Shown in pieces: positions 1-7,628 of a stretch of 41,859 bases of DNA. This DNA is from Deinococcus sp. (GTDB taxonomy: Bacteria > Deinococcota > Deinococci > Deinococcales > Deinococcaceae). The position numbers and the translations under genes were made by a program. The stretch lies in the NCBI RefSeq assembly GCF_018260405.1, contig NZ_JAGLBG010000001.1:51103-92961 (forward strand), given 5' to 3'. Under the pieces are notes generated by a model that worked only from the letters and a program-made list of their open reading frames with translations, made no database searches and had not been told where the DNA came from. Numbering within the stretch: the stretch's first letter is position 1; each line of letters begins with the position of its first letter.

Positions 1-1214
1 TGCAGATTCGCAGCAGGAGAATGCACGAGGTCGCCGAGTTCGGGGTGGCGGCTCACTGGATGTACAAGCAGGGCAACCAGCTGGCCCAGCGCGACCGTGA
101 AAACTGGATTTTGCAGCTCAAGGAGTTGCAAAACGAGATCAACGACGCTTCCGACTACATGGACGCGGTCAAGAGCGACATCCTTTCGCAGCGGGTGCGC
201 GTCTTTACCCCCAAGGGGCTGGCGGTATCGCTGCCTGCCGGAAGCACCCCGGTCGATTTTGCCTATCACATCCACACCCGCATTGGGGAAACCACGGTAG
301 GCGCCAGGGTCAACGGCAGCATCGTGCCGCTGTCGCACCGCCTGGACAACGGCGACATGGTCGAAATTGTGACCAGCAAGGTGGGGAAGCCCAGCAAGGA
401 CTGGCTCAACTTTGCCATTACCCGCAGCGCCCGCACCAAAATCCGCCACCATTTCCGGACCCAGGAGCGCGAGGTAGCGCTGGGGCGCGGCCACGACCTG
501 CTGGAGCGTTACCTGCGGAAGCGGCAGCTGGCCGTGCGTCAGCTGATGCGGACCAAACTGCTGGAAGAAGCGACCCATAAGCTGCTCGGCACCCGCAATC
601 CCGACGACCTGTATCTGGCGCTTAATGCCGGAAAACTAACCCCGGCGGTGGTGGCGCGTATTCTCTCGCCCAGTCTTGCACAGGAGCAGGTCAGCGCGGC
701 GCAGCGTAAGGGGCCGGTGCCGCGTGCGCCCGAGCCGGGCGGCGTCTTCGTGGAGGGCTTTACCACCACGACCAAACTCAGTCACTGCTGTAATCCCATG
801 CGCTACGATCAGATCATGGGCTACCTGACCCGTGGGCGGGGCGTCAGCATTCACCGGCTCGACTGTCCCAACATGATTCGTCTGCTTAAAGACGAGTCCG
901 AGCGCTGCATCGCCGCGAGCTGGGACGCTGGAACGGCAGGCAACACCATTGTCGAACTCGATGTGCTGGCCCCCGACCGCAGCGGGCTGCTGGCCGACGT
1001 GCTGGGTACCCTGACGCAGCTCAGGGTCAGCCCCATGAAAATTGAGGCGGGGGTAGGAGCCGACGATGTCGCGCACATTTCTCTGCGCCTGGCTGTGTCC
1101 GGACACTCACAGCTTGAGCAAATCCGGCAGGCCATTCTCAAGGTGCCGGGCATCAGCGACGTCGTGCGCCTTGGCCGCAAGGGGGCGCGTAGCCGCAGCG
1201 CCAGCAGCGACTGA
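1..1214 (+). CDS. rel: Rel/SpoT-family (p)ppGpp synthetase/hydrolase, 3' part
   Basis: This is the C-terminal part of a bifunctional stringent-response enzyme that makes and breaks (p)ppGpp on the ribosome. The frame is open from base 3 at the window edge, so the HD hydrolase and most of the synthetase domain lie outside. The visible part begins in the end of the synthetase domain (MHEVAEFGVAAHW). A TGS domain follows (VRVFTPKGLAVSLP through the DNGDMVEIVTSK region), then a helical linker, a CC-type zinc-finger region (KLSHCCNPM ... RLDCPNM) and a C-terminal ACT domain (ELDVLAPDRSGLLADVLGTL). The protein ends in a basic tail. The family call is firm. Rel versus SpoT naming is a convention for single-copy long RSH proteins and cannot be settled from this fragment. 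Confidence 0.95.
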   Translation, partial: QIRSRRMHEVAEFGVAAHWMYKQGNQLAQRDRENWILQLKELQNEINDASDYMDAVKSDILSQRVRVFTPKGLAVSLPAGSTPVDFAYHIHTRIGETTVGARVNGSIVPLSHRLDNGDMVEIVTSKVGKPSKDWLNFAITRSARTKIRHHFRTQEREVALGRGHDLLERYLRKRQLAVRQLMRTKLLEEATHKLLGTRNPDDLYLALNAGKLTPAVVARILSPSLAQEQVSAAQRKGPVPRAPEPGGVFVEGFTTTTKLSHCCNPMRYDQIMGYLTRGRGVSIHRLDCPNMIRLLKDESERCIAASWDAGTAGNTIVELDVLAPDRSGLLADVLGTLTQLRVSPMKIEAGVGADDVAHISLRLAVSGHSQLEQIRQAILKVPGISDVVRLGRKGARSRSASSD

Positions 1215-1294
1215 CCGAAAAGCTCAGGTTGAATGGCAATGGAGTTGAATGGAACTGAGGCAGGGCAGCTCTCAGGGAGCGCTAAAGTCGGCCT

Positions 1295-2308
1295 GTGAGC
1301 CTTATTCTGCTGCCAGACCTCGGCGACCTGTTGCGTTTACAGCCCCAGTTCAATGCGGGTACCGTCGTCGAACTGGTCCGGGCACTGGGAAGCCGGGCAC
1401 TGGGAAGCCGAGAAGGGGGAAGCCAGGAAGTGGTCTGGGTCAGCTCCAATGACCCAGACCACCCACTGCGCGATGCGCTGCCCGCCGCCGGAATAACCGT
1501 TCGGGACGGTCTGCTGCGCGACTGGAGTTGGGCGCAGCGTGACCACGAAGAACTGGTGGGGTATCTCGGGCAGTATCCGCAGGGCCGTGAGCGCTTGCAG
1601 GCTGTAGCACAGGCGGAAGCCGAACTGAGCCAGCAGTTGACCGTGCCGTTGGCTCCCGCGCAGCTGTTTGGCAACGGGACAGATGGCGGGTTATTTCGCG
1701 CCGTACAGGACTACCACCAGACTCTGCGTGAGCAACTCGATGAAGGACCGGGCACCCTCTGGCGGGCAAAACGCCTAGCCGAAACCGTGCAGGCACTTGC
1801 AGGCCAGCAGGGACTGGTGCTCGCCCCTTTCGACGATCTTCCCGCCTTGCTGCAACACGTATCCGGCGCTGAACTTCCCGACCTCACCGGCTTCAGCCCT
1901 GGCGAAATCAGCCGCCTGCGAGCACTTGCCGACCGGGCCTGGCAGCTACATGAGGAAGACGATCCGAATGCCCTGCTCGAAAGCCTGACCCGTGAAACCG
2001 GAGACGAAGTGACCCCGAAAGCCGAACTCGACACGCTGGCGGCTGGAATCTATCTGGCAGCCGGTGAGTTGGGCGCGGCCCGTGAGCTGCTTGAGCGGGC
2101 CGCGCATGGCCTGACCGATGGACAGCCGCGCAGTCTGGCCGGTCTGGTTCTGGCGCGGCTGGGGCAGGTGCGCGACCTGCAAGGCGAACGTGACCTGGCC
2201 CGGCGAACCTATCAGGCGGCGCTGGCCCTCCAGCACGCGGCCCAGGTGGTGCGCGAAGTGGCCGGGCAGGGACTATTGACGCCTTTTGTCCTGTCGCCCG
2301 GGCCATAG
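1295..2308 (+). CDS. Unrecognised protein with C-terminal TPR-like helices
   Basis: I do not recognise this 337-residue protein. The GTG start gives SLILLPDLGDLLRLQPQF. The N-terminal third is mixed alpha/beta in character and the rest is helical. The last 100 residues show TPR-like pairs (AAGIYLAAGELGAARELLERA, then LVLARLGQVRDLQGERDLARRTYQAAL). It has no signal peptide, membrane segment or catalytic motif that I can name. It follows rel by 80 bases in the same direction and may be cotranscribed. Codon use is like its neighbours. A 15-bp in-frame tandem duplication (1380-1409) gives RALGSRALGS. It could be a cytosolic scaffold or regulator, but this is only a guess from the helical repeats. 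Confidence 0.7.
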   Translation: MSLILLPDLGDLLRLQPQFNAGTVVELVRALGSRALGSREGGSQEVVWVSSNDPDHPLRDALPAAGITVRDGLLRDWSWAQRDHEELVGYLGQYPQGRERLQAVAQAEAELSQQLTVPLAPAQLFGNGTDGGLFRAVQDYHQTLREQLDEGPGTLWRAKRLAETVQALAGQQGLVLAPFDDLPALLQHVSGAELPDLTGFSPGEISRLRALADRAWQLHEEDDPNALLESLTRETGDEVTPKAELDTLAAGIYLAAGELGAARELLERAAHGLTDGQPRSLAGLVLARLGQVRDLQGERDLARRTYQAALALQHAAQVVREVAGQGLLTPFVLSPGP

Positions 2309-2431
2309 TCATGCTGCCTGGTGCTTCTAGCACAGAAGGGGGGTGTGTGAAGAGCAGCCTAAGAACAGCCTCCCTTGCTGTCCGTGCCACCGTGGTGAGA
2401 TGCACCCGGACGGGGCGGGGGGGGCTAGGAG

Positions 2432-2460
2432 TGGACACTGACACCCAAACTGCTTATACT
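2432..2460 (+). promoter_or_regulatory. Promoter of the rpmG-secE-nusG unit
   Basis: A strong sigma-70-type promoter is visible: TGGACA at 2432-2437, a 17-base spacer, and TATACT at 2455-2460. It lies in the 264-base gap before rpmG and points at it. The rest of the gap holds two hairpins, listed separately, and no gene. Confidence 0.65.
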
Positions 2461-2470
2461 TGAAATGTTG

Positions 2471-2491
2471 CCCGCCAGACGGCGGGTTTTT
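2471..2491 (+). terminator. Hairpin plus T-run just downstream of the rpmG promoter
   Basis: CCCGCC at 2471-2476, loop AGAC, GGCGGG at 2481-2486, then five Ts. It has the form of an intrinsic terminator but begins only about ten bases after the -10 hexamer. It may terminate read-through from upstream, or act as an attenuator or transcript 5' structure. A second small hairpin (CCCAC-AAAA-GTGGG) follows at 2507-2520. Confidence 0.5.
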
Positions 2492-2572
2492 ACCAGCGAC
2501 ATCTGACCCACAAAAGTGGGCGCTGGGAGCAGCTTAAGCGCCGTAAGGCGGCAGTTGCGAAAGGAGCATCTC

Positions 2573-2740
2573 ATGGCTAAAGACGGCCCGCGCATTATTG
2601 TGAAAATGGAAAGCAGTGCTGGTACCGGTTTCTACTACACCACCACCAAGAACCGCCGTAACACCCAGGCCAAGATGGAACTGCGCAAGTATGATCCCGT
2701 GGCTAAAAAGCACGTTGTGTTCAAGGAGAAGAAGGTCTGA
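2573..2740 (+). CDS. rpmG: 50S ribosomal protein L33
   Basis: This encodes the 55-residue L33 of the large ribosomal subunit near the E site. The sequence MAKDGPRIIVKMESS, with GTGFYYTTTKNRRN and a lysine-rich tail, is typical. It has no zinc-binding cysteines (C-minus form). The ATG at 2573 is chosen over an upstream in-frame start because it has a GAAAGGAG Shine-Dalgarno nearby and the family begins with MAK. It is the first gene of the rpmG-secE-nusG unit, an arrangement common in bacteria, where a tRNA-Trp is often found between rpmG and secE. No tRNA is seen here; only 50 bases separate the two genes. Confidence 0.95.
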   Translation: MAKDGPRIIVKMESSAGTGFYYTTTKNRRNTQAKMELRKYDPVAKKHVVFKEKKV

Positions 2741-2790
2741 GTCACCCTTCGGGGCAGACTTTTGATCTCTTCTCCTAAGGTGGCGACGGC

Positions 2791-2970
2791 ATGAATATCG
2801 CTCAGTATTTCAGCGCGGCCCGCGAGGAACTTTCGCGTGTGTCGTGGCCTTCCCGCACCGAGGTACTGGAAGGGACGCAGGCGGTGATCATTTTTGTGGT
2901 CGCGCTGACGCTGATCGTCTGGCTGATGGATGTCCTGTTTAGCACCGGAATCCATCTGGCGCTCAAGTGA
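2791..2970 (+). CDS. secE: Preprotein translocase subunit SecE
   Basis: This small 59-residue protein is the SecE subunit that clamps SecY in the inner membrane. The short single-membrane-span form fits many non-enteric bacteria. An amphipathic N-terminal helix (YFSAAREELSRVSWPSRTEV) carries the characteristic S-x-V-x-W-P-S motif. One transmembrane helix follows (AVIIFVVALTLIVWLMDVLF). The Shine-Dalgarno is a TAAGG lying 10-15 bases upstream. It sits between rpmG and nusG, as in most bacteria, with 34 bases before the nusG start. Both the motif and the position support the call. Confidence 0.95.
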   Translation: MNIAQYFSAAREELSRVSWPSRTEVLEGTQAVIIFVVALTLIVWLMDVLFSTGIHLALK

Positions 2971-3004
2971 GCGTCGGCAGTTTCACAGGCTGGGGAGCGC
3001 AAGC

Positions 3005-3577
3005 ATGAGCATCGAATGGTACGCCGTTCACACGTATGTCGGTCAGGAAGACCGCGTGCAGGAACAACTGATGGACCGCGCCAGAAAACTGGGCATGTAT
3101 TACACCAAGATCTTTCAGGTTATTCAGCCTGAAGAGCAAAAGGTGGAAATTCAAGAAGGCGGCAAGAAGGTCATGGTCACGAACAAGCTGTTTCCTGGCT
3201 ACGTCTTCGTGCAGATGGATATCGAGGATGACGACGCCCCCGGTGAGCTGGGCGAGTCGTGGGAAGTTGTGCGCGGCACCAACGGCGTGACGGGTTTCGT
3301 CGGCACTTCGACACATCCGGTGCCGCTGGCTCCCGACGAGGTCGAGCGCCTGCTGGCCTCGGTTGGTGTCGGGGCGCAGCCTGTCGCCGAGGAAGCGCCG
3401 CGCGTCAAGGCCAACTTCAAGTCGGGCGACATGGTGCGCGTGACTGCTGGGCCATTCGCCGATTTCAGCGGCGTGGTTGGCGAAGTCAACGAGGCGCAGT
3501 CGAAGGTCAAGGTGCTCGTTAGCATCTTTGGCCGTGAAACGCCTGTCGAACTTGATTTCTCGCAGGTCAGCCGCTAA
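3005..3577 (+). CDS. nusG: Transcription termination/antitermination factor NusG
   Basis: NusG binds RNA polymerase, suppresses pausing and couples transcription to the ribosome or Rho. The 190-residue protein has an NGN domain starting EWYAVHTYVGQEDRVQ and including the typical VMVTNKLFPGYVFV strand. After a linker comes a C-terminal KOW domain (FKSGDMVRVTAGPFADFSGV, then VKVLVSIFGRETPVELDF). The ATG at 3005 is used because the family begins near MxxxWYAVHT; an in-frame start further upstream would overlap secE. It is followed by a promoter for the ribosomal protein genes. Length and motifs are ordinary. Confidence 0.97.
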   Translation: MSIEWYAVHTYVGQEDRVQEQLMDRARKLGMYYTKIFQVIQPEEQKVEIQEGGKKVMVTNKLFPGYVFVQMDIEDDDAPGELGESWEVVRGTNGVTGFVGTSTHPVPLAPDEVERLLASVGVGAQPVAEEAPRVKANFKSGDMVRVTAGPFADFSGVVGEVNEAQSKVKVLVSIFGRETPVELDFSQVSR

Positions 3578-3611
3578 ATCAGGCTGCTTCAACTGGTTTC
3601 ACGCTGGCCTC

Positions 3612-3641
3612 TTGGCAAATGTGAGCCAGATAGAGTAAAAT
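3612..3641 (+). promoter_or_regulatory. Promoter of rplK-rplA
   Basis: TTGGCA at 3612-3617, an 18-base spacer and TAAAAT at 3636-3641 form a good promoter in the 172-base gap between nusG and rplK. About 100 bases of leader would follow before the rplK start. Confidence 0.55.
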
Positions 3642-3749
3642 AGAAAAGTTGCTGTGTTTCCAGCGTCGAAACACGGAACTTAGCGTCAGCACCCCACACC
3701 TGAGTTTTAACGGTTTGTCACTGTGCTGGGGGAGCTAAGGAGGAACGTA

Positions 3750-4187
3750 ATGAAGAAAGTCATGGGGATTGTCAAACTGCAACTCCCGGCGGGTAAGGCC
3801 ACTCCGGCCCCGCCCGTGGGTCCCGCGCTCGGTCAGTACGGTGCGAACATCATGGAATTCACCAAGGCGTTCAACGCCCAGACCGCCGATAAAGGCGACG
3901 CGATTATTCCAGTCGAAATTACTATTTTCGCAGATCGCAGCTTCACCTTCATCACCAAGACCCCGCCTATGAGCTACCTGATCCGCAAGGCTTCGGGCAT
4001 CGCCAAGGGCAGCGCCACCCCCAACAAGGCCAAGGTCGGTAACCTTAACTGGGATCAGGTTCTCGAAATTGCCAAGACCAAGATGCCCGACCTGAACGCA
4101 GGCAGCGTTGAAGCCGCCGCGAACACGGTCGCTGGCACCGCCCGCAGCATGGGCGTGACGGTCGAGGGAGGCCCCAGCAATGGCTAA
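3750..4187 (+). CDS. rplK: 50S ribosomal protein L11
   Basis: This is the 145-residue L11 of the GTPase-associated centre, which binds 23S rRNA and is needed for RelA activation. The N-terminal domain contains KLQLPAGKATPAPPVGPALG, the proline-rich hallmark. The C-terminal RNA-binding domain contains the FITKTPPMSYLIRKASG and TVAGTARSMGV segments. The ATG at 3750 has a near-perfect TAAGGAGG Shine-Dalgarno at 3736-3743. Its last 8 bases overlap rplA, so the two genes are translationally coupled as in the classical L11 operon. Confidence 0.97.
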   Translation: MKKVMGIVKLQLPAGKATPAPPVGPALGQYGANIMEFTKAFNAQTADKGDAIIPVEITIFADRSFTFITKTPPMSYLIRKASGIAKGSATPNKAKVGNLNWDQVLEIAKTKMPDLNAGSVEAAANTVAGTARSMGVTVEGGPSNG

Positions 4188-4878
4188 GCATGGTAAGCGT
4201 TACAACGCGCTGGTCGGCAAGATTGACCGCGACAAGCAGTACAGCATCGACGAAGCCGCCGCTCTGGTCAAGGAACTGGCAACCGCCAAGTTCGATGAAA
4301 CCGTCGAAGTGCACTTCCGCCTTGGTATTGATCCTCGCAAGAGCGATCAGAACGTGCGCGGTACGGTCGCGCTGCCTCACGGGACGGGCCGCACTGTACG
4401 CGTCGCTGTGATTACCAAGGGTGAAAATGTGGCCGCCGCTGAAACGGCTGGGGCCGACTATGCTGGCGGCGATGAACTGATCGACCGCATTGCTGGCGGC
4501 TTCATGGACTTTGATGCCGTCGTGGCGACCCCCGACATGATGGCGGCTGTGGGCCAGAAGCTTGCCCGTCTGCTTGGCCCCCGTGGCCTGCTGCCTAACC
4601 CTAAGAGCGGCACCGTCGGTCCCGACGTGAGCGGCATGGTCAAGGGCCTCAAGGCTGGCCGTATCGAGTTCCGTAACGACAAAACTGGTGTGGTTCACGC
4701 GCCGATTGGTAAGGCCAGCTTCGATGCCGGGAACCTCAGCGCGAACTTCAGTGCGCTGATCTCCGCGCTCGAAGGGGCCAAGCCCGGCAGCGCCAAGGGC
4801 GTATTCCTTCGCAGCGCTTACCTGACCACCACCATGGGGCCAAGTATTCCGCTGTCTGTCAGCAGCAGCGTTTCCTGA
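4180..4878 (+). CDS. rplA: 50S ribosomal protein L1
   Basis: This is the 232-residue L1 protein of the mobile stalk at the E site. In many bacteria L1 also represses its own L11-L1 mRNA. The sequence MAKHGKRYNALVGKIDRDKQ, the domain-II region LPHGTGRTVRVAV and the LMGPRGLMPxP-type signature (here LLGPRGLLPNPKSGTVG) identify it. The start codon lies inside the end of rplK. An intrinsic terminator follows directly. The length is typical. Confidence 0.97.
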   Translation: MAKHGKRYNALVGKIDRDKQYSIDEAAALVKELATAKFDETVEVHFRLGIDPRKSDQNVRGTVALPHGTGRTVRVAVITKGENVAAAETAGADYAGGDELIDRIAGGFMDFDAVVATPDMMAAVGQKLARLLGPRGLLPNPKSGTVGPDVSGMVKGLKAGRIEFRNDKTGVVHAPIGKASFDAGNLSANFSALISALEGAKPGSAKGVFLRSAYLTTTMGPSIPLSVSSSVS

Positions 4879-4885
4879 GTTCACC

Positions 4886-4913
4886 GGGAATGGGTCTAGG
4901 CCTGTTCCCTTTT
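4886..4913 (+). terminator. Intrinsic terminator after rplA
   Basis: GGGAATGGGTC pairs with GGCCTGTTCCC (about 10 pairs, including G-T) and is followed by TTTTCC. It begins 8 bases after the rplA stop and separates rplKA from the rplJL leader. Confidence 0.65.
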
Positions 4914-5106
4914 CCTAACGGCATTCCGGTGCAGCAAGTTCGCACCTGCTTTTAACAGGTTCTTGGTCACTTCGCCCCTATTCGGCATCAAAGACAGCGG
5001 GGACGCTAGCCACGTTTAAATATCCCGCCGAGTTGTCAGGTTGCGGCGCAGCACTGCTCGCGAAATTTTTGCACCTGAACTTGTTCCCACTAAGGAGGTT
5101 CACCGC
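4914..5106 (+). promoter_or_regulatory. rplJ leader, probable L10 autoregulatory region
   Basis: This 190-base gene-free stretch precedes rplJ and can form several hairpins, for example ACCTG (4944-4948) with CAGGT (4956-4960). In many bacteria L10(L12)4 binds such a leader to repress rplJL. The position and folding potential fit that leader, but I did not verify a kink-turn and no clear promoter hexamers stand out. The Shine-Dalgarno TAAGGAGG at 5091-5098 belongs to rplJ. Confidence 0.35.
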
Positions 5107-5610
5107 GTGGCGAACGAAAAAAACCAGCAGAACCTCAGCAGCCTTCAGGGCAGCCTCACAGGAGTCGAAACGTTCTACGTCGTCGATTACCAGGGACTGA
5201 CCGCCGGGCAACTGAGCCAACTGCGTAAAGACATCCGTGAAAAGGGCGGGCAGCTTATTGTTGCCAAAAACACCCTGATCAATCTGGCTCTGCAAGCAGG
5301 TGGGCGTGATTTCACCGAGTCTCTCAAAGGCCCCAGCGCCCTCGTCCTGGCTCATGAAGACCCCGCAGGCGTTGCCAAGGCCCTGACTCAGGCAGCCAAA
5401 GGCAACGACAAGGGAATCCCAAGCATCAAGGCCGGGTTCGTCGAAGGCAACAAAGTTGATCTGAACTTTGTGAACCGTCTTGCCAGCCTCGGCAGCAAGC
5501 TGGAGCTACAGGCTGAACTGGTCGGCGTCATGAGCGCCCACCTCAGCAGCTTCGTGGGCATCCTCGAAGCCTACAAAACCAAGCTTGAAGGCGAAGGCGA
5601 GAGCGCTTAA
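5107..5610 (+). CDS. rplJ: 50S ribosomal protein L10
   Basis: L10 anchors the L7/L12 stalk on the large subunit. From the GTG at 5107 the protein has 167 residues. It contains the family segments GVETFYVVDYQGLTAGQLSQ, LRKDIREKGGQLIVAKNTLI and LKGPSALVLAHEDP, and ends in a helical tail that binds L7/L12. The GTG start is preferred over an upstream in-frame ATG at 5041: a perfect TAAGGAGG lies 8 bases before it, and the upstream residues do not fit the family. It is followed by rplL after 67 bases. Confidence 0.95.
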   Translation: MANEKNQQNLSSLQGSLTGVETFYVVDYQGLTAGQLSQLRKDIREKGGQLIVAKNTLINLALQAGGRDFTESLKGPSALVLAHEDPAGVAKALTQAAKGNDKGIPSIKAGFVEGNKVDLNFVNRLASLGSKLELQAELVGVMSAHLSSFVGILEAYKTKLEGEGESA

Positions 5611-5677
5611 AGCGTTCCGCCGGTAGCTTTCCGATTTTAGCAGTCATTCAACTATTTCATTCCTGGAGGAATACATC

Positions 5678-6046
5678 ATGGCTTACGACAAACAGGCTCT
5701 TATTGATCAACTCGGCACCCTCACCATTATGGAACTCGCTGACCTCATCGACGGTCTGAAAGAAACCTGGGGCGTTACCGCCGCTGTTTCGATGGGCGGC
5801 GGCGCTGCCGGTCCTGCGGCGGCTGCCGTAGAAGAGAAGACCGACTTTGATGTCGTGCTGATTGACGCTGGCGCTTCGAAGATCAATGTCATTAAGGAAA
5901 TCCGCGCCATCACTGGCCTGGGTCTGAAGGAAGCTAAGGACATGAGCGAGAAGGGCGGCGTTCTGAAGGAAGCCGTAGCCAAGGACGAAGCCGAGAAGAT
6001 GAAGGCCCAGCTCGAAGCAGCTGGCGCAAAAGTCGAACTGAAGTAA
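5678..6046 (+). CDS. rplL: 50S ribosomal protein L7/L12
   Basis: This is the 122-residue multicopy stalk protein that recruits translation GTPases. It has an N-terminal dimerisation domain (LGTLTIMELADLIDGLKETWGV), an Ala/Gly hinge (VSMGGGAAGPAAAA) and the C-terminal factor-binding domain (FDVVLIDAGASKINVIKEIR, then GLGLKEAKDMSEKG). The Shine-Dalgarno is GGAGGAA. A strong terminator follows. rpoB, which usually comes next in bacteria, is not here. Confidence 0.97.
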   Translation: MAYDKQALIDQLGTLTIMELADLIDGLKETWGVTAAVSMGGGAAGPAAAAVEEKTDFDVVLIDAGASKINVIKEIRAITGLGLKEAKDMSEKGGVLKEAVAKDEAEKMKAQLEAAGAKVELK

Positions 6047-6067
6047 TCCTTCCGTTCCGGAATGCAG

Positions 6068-6093
6068 CCCCCAGCCACTGTGGTTGGGGGTTT
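6068..6093 (+). terminator. Intrinsic terminator after rplL
   Basis: CCCCCAGCCA (6068-6077) pairs with TGGTTGGGGG (6081-6090), allowing one G-T pair, with loop CTG followed by TTT. It closes the rplJL unit. Confidence 0.8.
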
Positions 6094-6269
6094 CCTGTTG
6101 GGTCGCCAGTTTCAAAGGCTTCTGAAGGTCAATTGTGTCCTGGTATTCGTTTCTGGGATGTTTGACCCCGTATGCTGCGTAAGTTCCACACCAGCGACGG
6201 ATTTGATCCATGTGCCCGGTAATACACAGGAACATGCGATTTATGTTGGTGCGAGCAAGGAGAATTAAG

Positions 6270-6551
6270 ATGGCTACAGGTAGAGTTAAGTGGTTCAACG
6301 CGGAAAAAGGCTTCGGATTCATCGAGACGGAAGGCAGCGCCGACGTCTTCGCGCACTTCAGCGCGATCAACGCTCAGGGCTTTAAGAAGCTCAACGAAGG
6401 CGACGAAGTAGAGTTCGAGATCGAAGCTGGTCAGAACGGTAAAGGCCCCCAGGCCAAGAATATTGTCGTTACCAAGGCAGCCCCTGCCTCGGCCTACGGC
6501 AACAGCAGCGCTGGCGGCTCACGTCCCCCCCGCCGCGATGATCGCTGGTAA
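6270..6551 (+). CDS. csp: Cold-shock domain protein
   Basis: This 93-residue single-stranded nucleic-acid-binding protein acts as an RNA chaperone. The cold-shock domain spans residues 1-68, with RNP1 (KGFGFI) and RNP2 (DVFAHF). The tail carries extra Ser/Gly/Arg residues and ends PPRRDDRW, longer than the compact 67-residue CspA form. The ATG at 6270 is chosen by its AAGGAG Shine-Dalgarno and the MATGRVKWFN start usual in the family. The 176-base upstream gap could hold a structured cold-shock leader, but I see no convincing promoter there. A terminator follows. Confidence 0.95.
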   Translation: MATGRVKWFNAEKGFGFIETEGSADVFAHFSAINAQGFKKLNEGDEVEFEIEAGQNGKGPQAKNIVVTKAAPASAYGNSSAGGSRPPRRDDRW

Positions 6552-6576
6552 TCAGTAAAACATCGTAATCGTCAGT

Positions 6577-6605
6577 CCCCTGCCTGCGTGGTAGGGGGCT
6601 TTTTT
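6577..6605 (+). terminator. Intrinsic terminator after csp
   Basis: CCCCTGCC (6577-6584) pairs with GGTAGGGG, with a five-base loop and then a CTTTTTT run. It touches the end of the convergent gene at 6604. Confidence 0.75.
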
Positions 6606-7401
6606 ATGATCTGAGTTCCTTCCTCAGCTGCGCGGCCAGCGTAAACCACTCGCCTTCTTGACGGCGGTAAAGACTGGTGGCCTTCTGCTCAGTTCTTTTC
6701 ATTGCGTCCAGTAGGGCCTGCGCTTCATCTCGGCGGCCCTGTGCCAGCAGGTAGGCAGCGTAACGGGCGCGTGGCTCCTCGGTGGTGGCTCCCAGTAGGG
6801 CTTCTTGATAGGTCTGGTCGGCGGGCAGATTCTGTTTTTCCTGCGCCTGAGCCAGCAGGGTCAGGGTGCGGGTGCGGGTTCCGGCGCTGGTTTTCAGGTC
6901 GACCAGGTTCAGCTTTTGTTCGGCCTCACCCGCTTTGCCACGGGCCAGATCAAGTTCGGCAGATGAGAGCAGCACCAGGGGATCGTCGGCGTAAATGCCT
7001 CTGAGGAGTGGGTCCAAGGTGGCCTGGGCTTCTTCTAGTTTGCCTGCGCGGGATTGCAAAGCCGCCAGATCCGTGCGGTGTTGCAGGGTGTCGCTCTCTG
7101 CGAGTGCCGCCGACGCCTCACGAATCCGCACGTCGAGCGATTTGAGGGCATTGACCCCCCTGGACACAGCCTGCCCGGCCTGCCTTCTGGCCCCGCCAAG
7201 CCAAGGAAAAAACACCGTGACGGCGTACACGACCGCTCCCACCGTACTGAAGATGCCGCCGAAAAAAGTCGCCATCCCCAGGATAAAAAGCCAGTAGAGT
7301 TCCTGGCGCGTGACCAGCGCGTGAATAAAGCATAGGGCCGTCAGGACACGCAGCAGGAGTAGCAGATAGGGGAGAAGGTGCTGAATGGTCAAGCCGTCCA
7401 T
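6604..7401 (-). CDS. Membrane-anchored TPR-like protein
   Basis: This is a 265-residue protein of unknown function. The chosen ATG at 7401 gives MDGLTIQHLLPYLLLLL; in-frame starts further up would add a stretch that does not look coding. Residues 8-28 and about 34-62 are hydrophobic and form two or three membrane segments, the second with YWLFILGMATFFGGIFS. The rest is cytosolic helix pairs resembling tetratricopeptide repeats (LAALQSRAGKLEEAQATLDP, AAYLLAQGRRDEAQALLDA). It is convergent with csp. The topology suggests a membrane scaffold, but no enzyme motif is present. Confidence 0.75.
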   Translation of the reverse strand: MDGLTIQHLLPYLLLLLRVLTALCFIHALVTRQELYWLFILGMATFFGGIFSTVGAVVYAVTVFFPWLGGARRQAGQAVSRGVNALKSLDVRIREASAALAESDTLQHRTDLAALQSRAGKLEEAQATLDPLLRGIYADDPLVLLSSAELDLARGKAGEAEQKLNLVDLKTSAGTRTRTLTLLAQAQEKQNLPADQTYQEALLGATTEEPRARYAAYLLAQGRRDEAQALLDAMKRTEQKATSLYRRQEGEWFTLAAQLRKELRS

Positions 7402-7628
7402 AGCAACAGAATACGGTACGCGGTGGTGTGCTCTGAGGACATTAAACGCACTGCCAATTGAACCGGGCCGCTTTGGATTCGACCAGGGCAGACTCGCAAA
7501 GCTGCGCCTCAGAGCGAGCAGCAGCAAACCGGACTGTCGGGCATGGAGTTGGCAACCCAGTAGCCTTGCGGGTTGGGAACGAAACAGGTGGCCGTCCGTA
7601 TTAGCTGGCAAGGCCGGGCGGGTCAGCC

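Noticed and set aside
2741..2790. tRNA-Trp between rpmG and secE as in many bacteria
   Set aside because: Only 50 bases lie between the genes and no cloverleaf can be formed.
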